This document shows, piece by piece, positions 1 to 7,449 of a DNA stretch of 64,000 nt; positions within the stretch are counted from its first letter, which is position 1; each line of letters begins with the position of its first letter. This DNA comes from Bradyrhizobium retamae. GTDB lineage: Bacteria > Pseudomonadota > Alphaproteobacteria > Rhizobiales > Xanthobacteraceae. Location: contig NZ_LLYA01000159.1 of the NCBI RefSeq assembly GCF_001440415.1, positions 275,678 to 339,677 of the forward strand, written 5' to 3'. The notes beneath the pieces are model-generated. The model was given only the letters and a program-made list of their open reading frames with translations. It made no database searches and was not told the DNA's origin. The position numbers were made by a program, and so were the translations under genes.

Positions 1-1
1 C

Positions 2-733
2 AACGCCGCAATCGCGATTTGCGCCGTCGCCTTCATGTCGGGCACGGCGCGGGGCTTTTCCGGGTTCGGGGCGGCGCTGATCTTCATGCCGCTAGCCAGC
101 TCGATCGCCGACCCGCGGCTGGTGGCCGCGCTGCTCCTGATCATCGATTTCGTCGCCGCCGCGCCGTTGCTGCCCAATGCGTGGGAGAAGGCTGACCGCA
201 AGGCGACTGCGGTCATAGTGGTGGGTGCGCTGATCGGCGTGCCAATCGGCACCTATTTCCTGAGCCGGTTAGAGCCGGTGACGACGCGCTGGATCATTTC
301 CGCCTTCGTGTTCGCATTGCTGTTGCTGCTGCTCTCGGGCTGGCGTTACCGCGGCAAGGACCACGTGGCGGTCTCGATCGGCATCGGCGGGCTGTCGGGC
401 TTTTGCAGTGGCCTCGCCCAGACCGGCGGCCCACCGATCGTCGGCTACTGGCTCGGCCGCCCGATACCGTCAGTCATTGCCCGCGCCAATATCGTGCTGT
501 TCTTCGGCGCCTCGGATTTCTTCTCCGCCGTGAGTTACGCCGCGACCGGACTGATCACGATGGATGCGATCAAATTCGCGCTGGTGGTCGGCCCCGTCTA
601 CGGAATCGGCGTCTGGTTCGGCGCATCGCTGTTCGGCAAAGCCAGCGAAACCGTATTCCGCTCGATCTGTTACGCGCTGATCGCGGCCGCGGTTGTCTTC
701 GGCCTGCCGGCGCTGGATGGTGTTTTGCGCTGA
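2..733 (+). CDS. TauE/SafE-family permease, 5' end outside the window
   Basis: Probable anion exporter of the TauE/SafE (DUF81) family in the inner membrane. The frame is open back to base 2, and the residues before the internal ATG at 35 continue the first hydrophobic helix, so the true start lies left of the window. The visible 243 residues are mostly hydrophobic. They carry a family-like RGFSGFGAAL motif early and a GxxSGFxSGLAQTGGPP motif midway, which is the repeated glycine-rich signature of these two-repeat transporters. The substrate (sulfite, sulfoacetate or other) cannot be read from sequence. Confidence 0.85.
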   Translation, partial: NAAIAICAVAFMSGTARGFSGFGAALIFMPLASSIADPRLVAALLLIIDFVAAAPLLPNAWEKADRKATAVIVVGALIGVPIGTYFLSRLEPVTTRWIISAFVFALLLLLLSGWRYRGKDHVAVSIGIGGLSGFCSGLAQTGGPPIVGYWLGRPIPSVIARANIVLFFGASDFFSAVSYAATGLITMDAIKFALVVGPVYGIGVWFGASLFGKASETVFRSICYALIAAAVVFGLPALDGVLR

Positions 734-735
734 CG

Positions 736-772
736 CCATCGTCCCTGCGAACGCAAGGGACCCACAAGCGTT
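736..772. repeat. Short palindromic intergenic repeat
   Basis: An imperfect hairpin with arms GTCCCT-GCG and CGCAAGGGAC lies just after the permease stop. A related CGTTCCTGCGA/TCGCAGG hairpin follows hemW near 37.17 kb. It probably acts as a transcript end or is a small mobile palindrome. There is no clear T-tract. Confidence 0.4.
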
Positions 773-822
773 TGACGTTCGAGTTGGATGTAGCCCCAGC
801 GTGCTAGCACTAGCAACTGTGG

Positions 823-1536
823 TTATGGATTCCTGCTCGCGCTTCGTTTGGCCGGGACGACGGATTCATTATCCATCACCAGGTCGCAATACGCATACCC
901 GTCACGCTCGATGCGCTCGCCGGTCATCGCTGCCACCCGCCCTGAAAACATCGGCCCTGCCACGACGCAGGTGTGAAACTCGCCGTTCTCGCCGCAGGGA
1001 TCGATACCGTCCGGCAAGTCGGCGAGCAGCGTTGCGTCGAATTTGCGACCGGCAAATTCCGCCGGCAGCTTCTTCAGATCGACGGTCGCAATGTGGGCTT
1101 CCAGCCCGCTTGCGATCATTGCTCGCGCGAGCTCCGGCGTTGGCCGCTCCCAAAGCGGAAACACCGGCGTGATTCCGGTGCCCGCGAGCTTCTGTTCGCG
1201 ATAGGCGCGGATGTCAGCCAGGAACAGATCACCGAAGATCATGTGCGTGACGCCGTCGGCAACCGCTTGCGCGACTGCCGCGCCCATCCGCGCCTCGTAG
1301 ATCTCGTTCGGACAGGGATAGGGTATAGGCACGATCCGCTGCGGCAGGCCGGCGGCCTCGCATTGCGCCTGCAAGATTTCCTGCCGCACGCCATGGATCG
1401 AGACGCGGCCGAACGTCTCGGTCACGGTGGTCAGCGCGCCGACCACCTCGAATTCGCCCGCGCGCATCACTTCGTGCAGCGCAAAGGCTGAATCCTTGCC
1501 GCTCGACCAGGAGATCAGTGCTTTGGGACGGGCCAT
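823..1536 (-). CDS. Dph6-like ATP pyrophosphatase (diphthine-ammonia ligase family)
   Basis: A 237-residue protein of the adenine nucleotide alpha-hydrolase superfamily. The N-terminal SWSSGKDSAFAL is the PP-loop (SGGKDS-type) that binds ATP. Downstream GDLFLADIRAYRE and GENGEFHT match the Dph6/MJ0570 family, which ligates ammonia to diphthine in eukaryotes; the bacterial substrate is unknown. The ATG at 1536 overlaps the TGA of the upstream amine oxidase by one base (TGATG), which implies translational coupling. A longer reading to 1677 would run inside the oxidase gene and is disfavoured. Confidence 0.85.
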   Translation of the reverse strand: MARPKALISWSSGKDSAFALHEVMRAGEFEVVGALTTVTETFGRVSIHGVRQEILQAQCEAAGLPQRIVPIPYPCPNEIYEARMGAAVAQAVADGVTHMIFGDLFLADIRAYREQKLAGTGITPVFPLWERPTPELARAMIASGLEAHIATVDLKKLPAEFAGRKFDATLLADLPDGIDPCGENGEFHTCVVAGPMFSGRVAAMTGERIERDGYAYCDLVMDNESVVPAKRSASRNP

Positions 1537-2933
1537 CAGTTGATCGGAGACGGTGCGCGCCGCCGCTGCTTCGCCGGTCGCGCCTCCGGCTCGGGACCCT
1601 TTAGAGCGCCGATCCGCCGCAATGCCGCCTCTGCGGCGCGCTCGCCACTCTCCCAAGCGCCGTCGACCGTCCCCCACAGCGTTTCATGGGTCGCCTCGCC
1701 GGCGAGATACATGCAGCCGATCGGCTCGGTGAGAACCTTTCGCGAGGACTGCCCGCCAGGATCGGCCGCCGACATCGCGCCGAGCGTGAACGGCGCGGCG
1801 TTCCAGCGCGTCGCGCTCGATTTCGTCACCGCGGCGGCCGCCTCGCTGCCGTACAGTTTCGTCAGCCATTCCACCGCAAACGCCACCATCGCGTTCTCGC
1901 CCTGCGAGGAAAGATCGCGGCCGAACGAGCCGCCGACATCGAGGGTGCAGAGCGATGAGCCACCGATATTGGCTGATATCAGCGCCGTCCTGGTCGAATT
2001 GCTCTGCTCGATGATGATGTCGTCACGCGCGAGGCCGAGCGGATTGCCCACCATCTGCAGGGCGATCCGGTCGTAGCTGCCGAGGCTGAGTTTCGAAGCC
2101 GCGTCGAGCATGCGCTTCGGAATGTCGGGCGCAAACTTGATATTGCCGGCCGCCAGCACGTTGCTTGACACCGTGACGACGGCAGCGCGGGCGACGACCT
2201 TTCCGGCACGCGTTTCCACGCTGACGTCGCGGTTGCTCCAGGAAATCCGGCTGGCGGGCGTCGACAGCGCCACCGGCACCTGCTCACCGAGTTTTGCGAT
2301 CAGCGTGCCCAGTCCCTGGCGGCAGCCGATCGCGATGTTGCGGTCCTGCGCGCGCGACTTGTCGCCGACCGAGACGTCGTTCAGATCCTTGCCGGAGAAG
2401 CTGGCCCCCAGCACAAATTCCGCCGTGCCCGCCCAAACGCCGAGATCCTTCGGCAGCACGGAAGCACAGGAAACATCGAACCGCCGCGCGGCCTCGTCGA
2501 TGGCGCGGTTGGCGCGTACCAGCGCTGCCAGAAACTCTTCGGTCTCGCCGGCGCGGGCGTTGCGGCGACCGATCCGGATCTTCTGGCCGGATGGCGCGCT
2601 CGTGATCTCGAGCCCGGCCGCCCGCGCCAGTTTGATCATCGGATTGGTCTCGGGATTGTGCATCCAGCGCGCGCCGCGGTCGAACGGTACGTCGAAAGTC
2701 GAAACGTCGGTCTGGCAGCGGCCGCCGATCTGGCTCGCCGCCTCCACCACAATCACCCTGCGGTTCGCCGCCATGATCCGTCGCGCCGCAGCAATGCCGG
2801 CCGCGCCTGCGCCGATCACCACGATGTCGGCATCCCGCGGCAAGGGCGCGGCCCCCGCACGCGCACCGAAAAGGCCCGGAACCGCCGCCAGGCCTGCAGA
2901 CGCCGACAGAAAGGCGCGGCGGGTCAATGTCAT
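1536..2933 (-). CDS. Flavin monoamine oxidase family protein, probably Tat-exported
   Basis: A 465-residue FAD-dependent amine oxidase. It begins with a twin-arginine-like leader (TRRAFL followed by an Ala-rich hydrophobic stretch and AGA). Next is the Rossmann dinucleotide fold IVVIGAGAAGIAAARRI and the GGR-type loop near residue 75. The C-terminal MYLAGEATHETLWGTVDGAWESGERAA is the flavin-binding motif of the MAO/polyamine oxidase group. The expected reaction is oxidative deamination of an amine, probably in the periplasm; the substrate is unknown. It is co-transcribed with the ATP pyrophosphatase, whose start overlaps its stop. Confidence 0.88.
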   Translation of the reverse strand: MTLTRRAFLSASAGLAAVPGLFGARAGAAPLPRDADIVVIGAGAAGIAAARRIMAANRRVIVVEAASQIGGRCQTDVSTFDVPFDRGARWMHNPETNPMIKLARAAGLEITSAPSGQKIRIGRRNARAGETEEFLAALVRANRAIDEAARRFDVSCASVLPKDLGVWAGTAEFVLGASFSGKDLNDVSVGDKSRAQDRNIAIGCRQGLGTLIAKLGEQVPVALSTPASRISWSNRDVSVETRAGKVVARAAVVTVSSNVLAAGNIKFAPDIPKRMLDAASKLSLGSYDRIALQMVGNPLGLARDDIIIEQSNSTRTALISANIGGSSLCTLDVGGSFGRDLSSQGENAMVAFAVEWLTKLYGSEAAAAVTKSSATRWNAAPFTLGAMSAADPGGQSSRKVLTEPIGCMYLAGEATHETLWGTVDGAWESGERAAEAALRRIGALKGPEPEARPAKQRRRAPSPIN

Positions 2934-3122
2934 GTCATGGTTTCCGGGACCTGAAGGACGCGAGAACAGCTAGCGAACTGTGCAGCATCTCACGTGACGC
3001 AGCAACACTCATGGTAAATCAATCATGATTGACCGGCATCCCGCATGAACTAAATTGAAACGGCTTGCGACCATGATAAGGAAACAAAAAAAGCGGAGGA
3101 AAAGCCGCTCTGGGGGAGTTTC

Positions 3123-4103
3123 ATGGGCGTAATGCTCGACACCATCGGCCAATTGATCGCGGGCTACCTGCAGAAGGAAGTCCCGGGCTATGAGCCGTTC
3201 ACGCCCAGCGACCCCGAACATCTGCGCGGCGTCATCGAGCCCGGCGATGTGCTGCTGGTCGAAGGCAACAACCGGATCTCCGGCATCATCAAATACCTCA
3301 CGCAGTCGACCTGGTCGCATGGCGCGCTCTATGTCGGCCCGGTTGAAGGCGCCACCGAGCCCGACGGCGAGCCACATGTGCTGATCGAGGCCAATATCGG
3401 CGAGGGCGTCACCTCTGCGCCGCTGTCGAAATATTTTCCCTATCACACCCGCATCTGCCGTCCGGTCGGCCTGTCCTACGAGGACCGCACCACGGTGTGC
3501 CGCTACGCCATCAACCGGATCGGCTTCGGCTACGACACCAAGAACATCGTCGATTTAATGCGCTATCTGATTCCGTTGCCGATACCGCAGCGATGGCGGC
3601 GGCGCATGATCGCGTTCGGCTCCGGCGATCCCACCAAGATCATCTGCTCGGCGCTGATCGCGCAGGCATTCGACGCCGTGCGCTATCCGATCCTGCCCAA
3701 GATTACCCGCGCCGCCTCGCGAAAGGCTCGGCGCGAAATCCTGCATATCCGTGATTCCTCGCTCTACATGCCGCGCGATTTCGACATCTCGCCCTATTTC
3801 GAAGTCGTCAAACCCACCATCGTGCACGGCTTCGACTACACGGCCCTGCACTGGGCCGACAAGCAGAAGCCGCTCCCGGAGGTAGCGGGCCAATTCGGTG
3901 TGTTTCCAGAGATCAAATCGCCGCCGCTTGTTCCTGAAGAGATTGACCAAGAGACGCCGCTTCCGCCTGCGGCTGAAGAAGTGACTGTTGCGACGATGGT
4001 CGAACGCGTCACCGTGTCGGAACATTATCTCGCCGTCGAATATGTCCCGGTCCGCCAGCCCGAGCGCCGCATGAGGCCACGCAGGCCGGAGCCGGTGGCG
4101 TAA
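3123..4103 (+). CDS. YiiX/YebB-like NlpC/P60-superfamily cysteine hydrolase
   Basis: 326 residues. The first ~210 fit the circularly permuted NlpC/P60 group (YiiX-like): PGDVLLVEG near residue 40, the catalytic His region STWSHGALYVG near 65, and IICSALIAQAFDAV near 180 carrying the likely catalytic Cys. The tail from ~250 is Pro/Glu-rich and low in complexity. There is no obvious signal peptide. The start is fixed by GGGGGAG six bases before the ATG. Likely role: hydrolase or acyltransferase on peptide or lipid amides; the true substrate is unknown. Confidence 0.75.
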   Translation: MGVMLDTIGQLIAGYLQKEVPGYEPFTPSDPEHLRGVIEPGDVLLVEGNNRISGIIKYLTQSTWSHGALYVGPVEGATEPDGEPHVLIEANIGEGVTSAPLSKYFPYHTRICRPVGLSYEDRTTVCRYAINRIGFGYDTKNIVDLMRYLIPLPIPQRWRRRMIAFGSGDPTKIICSALIAQAFDAVRYPILPKITRAASRKARREILHIRDSSLYMPRDFDISPYFEVVKPTIVHGFDYTALHWADKQKPLPEVAGQFGVFPEIKSPPLVPEEIDQETPLPPAAEEVTVATMVERVTVSEHYLAVEYVPVRQPERRMRPRRPEPVA

Positions 4104-4114
4104 AAGCACGAACT

Positions 4115-4270
4115 TGTACGTAGGCAAAGCCAACGGGTCGCGCGAATGCGCGCCCCGCGACGAGCGCAAGTGCGCTCGCGGAGTGATGACAGGCTCCGCG
4201 TGCCTACCATTTGAAGCGACACTCCGGATGGATGGTGGGCACGGCGCGAAGCGCCTTTGCCCACCATCCA
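4115..4270. repeat. Dispersed intergenic repeat R1, copy a
   Basis: The stretch with CAAAGCCAACGGGTCGCGCG, then GATGACAGGCTCCGCGTGCC and GGCACGGCGCGA, recurs after the OGT gene at 14104-14236. This copy has an extra GAGCGCAAGTGCGCTC hairpin. Both copies lie at the 3' ends of plus-strand genes facing a minus-strand gene, so they may be transcript-end elements. Confidence 0.75.
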
Positions 4271-4272
4271 AT

Positions 4273-6474
4273 CTAAAATCTTCCCGCCACCGTCAGCCGT
4301 ACCGCGAGCGGCTCCGCCGGATGGACATGGCGATCCGCGATCCCACCCATCGGCTCGCCCGGCAATCGCGACAGATAGTAGTACTCGATCTGGTTGGTCT
4401 TCGCATTGAAGAGATTGAGTACGTCGAGCTGCAGCCGCAGGCCATTGTCGAATTTGTAGCCCGCGCGTGCATTGAAGATCAGCGCTGATTGCGAACGGAT
4501 GCTGTCGTCCTCTATCAGCGGACGCGGGCCGAAATAGCGTCCACGCAGCGTGCCGAACCAGCCGGCCTCGCCGCCAAATGTCACGCCGCCGCTCCCGACC
4601 CACGCCGGCGCGCCCGGGATGAAATTGCCGGCGGGATCAACATCGGTAAAGCGGGCGCGGGTGTAGGCGACATCGAAGTCGAGCCGCATCCACGGCAGAA
4701 TTTGATATTGGTTGGTCCATTCCACGCCGACGCGCCGGCTGGGCCGGCTCGGTTCGGTGGTGCCGGCATCGCCGACGAACAGCAGCTCGGAATCGAAATT
4801 CAGCACGAACACCGCAAGCGAGCTGCTAAAGCCTTCAATCGCCTTGCTGCGGATGCCGATCTCACTGCCCTTCGATCGCACCAGCAGCGGCACGCGATCC
4901 TGCGGCGTCACTTTGTCGATCGGATCGACGGTGATGGTTGCGCCTCTGATATCGTTAGAGTGCAGGCCGTAGCCCGCATTGCCGTAGAACTCGGTTCGAT
5001 ACCATGGCCCCAGCACGAATCCGGCCTTGGGGCTCGCCATCGACGCCTGCGCGTTGCCGGAATTTTGCGGCGTATCGCTCAGCACCCTTCCCGCAAAATA
5101 ATCCTCGCGGATGCCGACCGTGGTGCGCAGCCAATCGGTCCAGCGCGCCGTCGTGTCGGCCCACAGGCCGACATTGCCTTCCCTCACGCTGTCTTCGCGA
5201 ACAGTCGAAAGCGTCTCGCGCTGCAACGTCTTGAACAGGCCGACACGGATATCATCGCTGCGCGTCTGTAGTCCGATGCGGGTCTGCGTTTCGATCCCGC
5301 CCACGCGTACATCGAAGGCGTGGCTGGCGTTGAGGCCATAGACCGTGCGTCGGTCCATCTGGCTGAACTGATCGCCATTGACGGGATCGTCGAGAAAATA
5401 GGTGAAGTTGTTGTAGAGCCGCAGCGACGAGTTGATCACATAGGCGTTGACCTTGCTCTGCCCATACGCGCTCGACTGCGCCCAGTTGCTCGACAGCGAG
5501 AACCGGCTCGAGACGCCGCCATCGGTCGGATCGAGCGTCCCGAACCGGCCGATCACGCCCTGGTCGATCGCGCGCTGCGCCACCTGGTCGGTCGAAGTCC
5601 AGCCGTTGGAATAGGCCATCGCCGACAGCGTAAAGCCGTCGGTCGCGGTGCCCTGGCTGTAGCGCAGCACGCCGTTGAGCTTGCGCATATGGTCGGGCAC
5701 GTCCCATGGACCGTTATAAGCGACGCCCTCGAACGCGCTGAGCAAGGTGCCTGCGCCGACCGCCGTCGACCCCGCCGCCAGCGCGCGGCGATGGCCAAAA
5801 CTGCCGAAGGTCAGCTCAGTGATATTGTTCGGCAGCCGGTTGACATAGTCGATGGCGACAGCGCCTGCGGACGCGAAGTCGCCTTGGTCGGCGAAGTACG
5901 GTCCCTTGCGGACATTGACGGACTGCACCAGTTCCGGAATCAGAAAATTGATATCGGCATAGCCCTGGCCGTGACCATGGCTCGGCATGTTGACCGGCAT
6001 GCCGTCAACGCTGATGGCGAGATCGGTGCCGTGATCGAGATTGAAGCCGCGCAGAAAATACTGGTTGGCTTTGCCCTCGCCGGAATGCTGGGTAACGATC
6101 AGCCCCGGCACCACCTCCAGCGCCTCGCCGGCGCGCGAAAAAGGCCGGGCGTTCAGCTCCGTGCCGCTGATCGTCGTGGCGCTGGCCGCGGTCGGTTGCA
6201 GGTATGCCGGCCCTGCCGTCGCGGACCCGGACGTCACGCCACCGGTGACGGGCAGCAGAACAGGCGCGCTCGGCTGAATGGCGGAGGAATTTCGGGCGGC
6301 TTGTTGAGCGCGCGGCAGCTTGGCCCGGTTGCGCGGCCGCGCTTCAGGAGGATCTATAGTCACAGCGGGAAGCCGGTCGGCCCCTGCGGCAGCGACGCTC
6401 TGCGCGTTCGCCGGCGACACCATCGCGAGCAGTAATGCGGCGGCGGAAAATGCCCCCCAAGCAGATCGACGCAA
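4273..6474 (-). CDS. TonB-dependent outer-membrane receptor, probably for nickel
   Basis: 733 residues. A signal peptide ends at ANAQ near residue 25, followed by a Pro/Ala-rich linker and a plug domain (~105-215: NARPFSRAGEALEVVPGLIVTQ, then RGFNLDHGTD and VRKGPYFADQGDF). A 22-strand-type barrel ends in the typical terminal aromatic (GRF). The start is TTG at 6474, because an in-frame stop lies two codons upstream, and AGGGG precedes it. It is divergent from nikR with a perfect NikR box between the two, so nickel or a nickel chelate is the likely cargo and repression by Ni-NikR the likely control. The plug has a short His-rich loop (PSHGHGQG). Confidence 0.88.
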   Translation of the reverse strand: MRRSAWGAFSAAALLLAMVSPANAQSVAAAGADRLPAVTIDPPEARPRNRAKLPRAQQAARNSSAIQPSAPVLLPVTGGVTSGSATAGPAYLQPTAASATTISGTELNARPFSRAGEALEVVPGLIVTQHSGEGKANQYFLRGFNLDHGTDLAISVDGMPVNMPSHGHGQGYADINFLIPELVQSVNVRKGPYFADQGDFASAGAVAIDYVNRLPNNITELTFGSFGHRRALAAGSTAVGAGTLLSAFEGVAYNGPWDVPDHMRKLNGVLRYSQGTATDGFTLSAMAYSNGWTSTDQVAQRAIDQGVIGRFGTLDPTDGGVSSRFSLSSNWAQSSAYGQSKVNAYVINSSLRLYNNFTYFLDDPVNGDQFSQMDRRTVYGLNASHAFDVRVGGIETQTRIGLQTRSDDIRVGLFKTLQRETLSTVREDSVREGNVGLWADTTARWTDWLRTTVGIREDYFAGRVLSDTPQNSGNAQASMASPKAGFVLGPWYRTEFYGNAGYGLHSNDIRGATITVDPIDKVTPQDRVPLLVRSKGSEIGIRSKAIEGFSSSLAVFVLNFDSELLFVGDAGTTEPSRPSRRVGVEWTNQYQILPWMRLDFDVAYTRARFTDVDPAGNFIPGAPAWVGSGGVTFGGEAGWFGTLRGRYFGPRPLIEDDSIRSQSALIFNARAGYKFDNGLRLQLDVLNLFNAKTNQIEYYYLSRLPGEPMGGIADRHVHPAEPLAVRLTVAGRF

Positions 6475-6561
6475 CGCTCATGCCCCTGCATGATAACTGC
6501 TACAATCGGCGCGCGACCGCATCAGTTCGACTTAACCCGGCGCATCACGCTAGCAAGCGCA

Positions 6562-6589
6562 GTATGACGATACAATAGGAATATCATAC
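6562..6589. promoter_or_regulatory. NikR operator
   Basis: GTATGA (6562-6567), 16 bases, TCATAC (6584-6589): a perfect inverted repeat identical to the Escherichia coli NikR consensus GTATGA-N16-TCATAC. It lies 22 bp before nikR and 87 bp before the TonB receptor start. It probably gives nickel-dependent repression of the receptor and autoregulation of nikR. Confidence 0.92.
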
Positions 6590-6611
6590 TGGAGCCAGAA
6601 CGGAATTTTCC

Positions 6612-7046
6612 ATGCAACGGATTACGATCACGATCGAAGACGAGCTGCTCGCCGAGATCGACGCGGCGGCGGAAGCCCGCGGCTATCAGAACCGCTCCGA
6701 GATCATGCGCGATCTGGCCCGCGCTGGCCTGCAGCAAAGCGCCGAGAACGCCACGCCATCGGGCCAATGCGTCGCCGCACTGGTCTACGTCTACGATCAC
6801 GCCGCGCGCGACCTCTCAAAACGGCTGGTACAGAATTTCCACGGCCACCACGATCTGTCGCTGGCGACGCTACATGTGCATCTTGACGACGATTCTTGCA
6901 TGGAGGTGACGGCGCTAAAGGGTGCAAGCGGCGAGGTCCGGCAGCTTGCCGATCACATCATCGCCGAGCGCGGCGTGCGCTATGGCCGCGTGGTGATGAT
7001 CCCGACGGTCTCGGGCAAGAAGCCCCGGGCGCGCAGGCACGACTGA
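6612..7046 (+). CDS. nikR: Nickel-responsive regulator NikR
   Basis: 144 residues. The N-terminal ribbon-helix-helix (MQRITITIEDELLAEID... to ~50) binds DNA, and the C-terminal ACT-like domain binds nickel. The high-affinity site is visible in HHDLSLATLHVHLDDDSCMEV: a His, then HxH, then Cys, spaced as in E. coli NikR. The Ni-bound tetramer represses uptake genes. The only uptake gene beside it is the divergent TonB receptor; no nikABCDE is present here. Confidence 0.95.
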   Translation: MQRITITIEDELLAEIDAAAEARGYQNRSEIMRDLARAGLQQSAENATPSGQCVAALVYVYDHAARDLSKRLVQNFHGHHDLSLATLHVHLDDDSCMEVTALKGASGEVRQLADHIIAERGVRYGRVVMIPTVSGKKPRARRHD

Positions 7047-7123
7047 CACTGATCTGGATCAAGGCGCGCGACTGGCTCGCAAGCGATAATCGCCGACCAT
7101 CTCACGAGACCATTGCCGCGATG

Positions 7124-7399
7124 CTACCGGTCGGAGCGCCCGATCACGTCCATAAGTTCAGCGATCTTTTCTCGCTGGTCGGCCTTGTTGCCGCTGGTGA
7201 TGGCGTGCTCGACGCAGTGCGCCACGTGATCCCGCAACACCTCCTCCTCGACACGCCGCAACGCGGCCCGGACGGCGGAGATCTGGGTGACGATGTCGAT
7301 GCAGTAACGGTCCTCATCAACCATTCGTGACAGGCCGCGGACCTGGCCCTCGATCCGGCTGAGACGTTTCTGACAGGATGCCTTGATGTCTTTTCGCAT
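7124..7399 (-). CDS. csoR: CsoR-type copper-sensing repressor
   Basis: 91 residues of the all-helical CsoR/RcnR (DUF156) family. The Cu(I) ligands fit the CsoR C-H-C pattern: Cys33, His58 and Cys62, with the same 25- and 4-residue spacings as Mycobacterium CsoR. It lacks an RcnR-like N-terminal His. It is divergent from the copper ATPase with a CsoR box between, so it should derepress copA when copper rises. Confidence 0.9.
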   Translation of the reverse strand: MRKDIKASCQKRLSRIEGQVRGLSRMVDEDRYCIDIVTQISAVRAALRRVEEEVLRDHVAHCVEHAITSGNKADQREKIAELMDVIGRSDR

Positions 7400-7407
7400 G
7401 CGGCCTA

Positions 7408-7426
7408 TATACCCCTACAGGGTATA
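7408..7426. promoter_or_regulatory. CsoR operator
   Basis: TATACCC-N5-GGGTATA with perfect 7-bp arms, in the 50-bp gap between csoR and copA. It matches the GC-rich-centre, AT-flanked boxes bound by CsoR proteins and probably controls both genes. Confidence 0.85.
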
Positions 7427-7449
7427 GGTTTCAAGTGCCGGAGATGATG

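Noticed and set aside
5320..6435. A 371-residue open frame opposite the TonB receptor
   Set aside because: Antisense to a clear receptor gene and lacking any recognisable motif.
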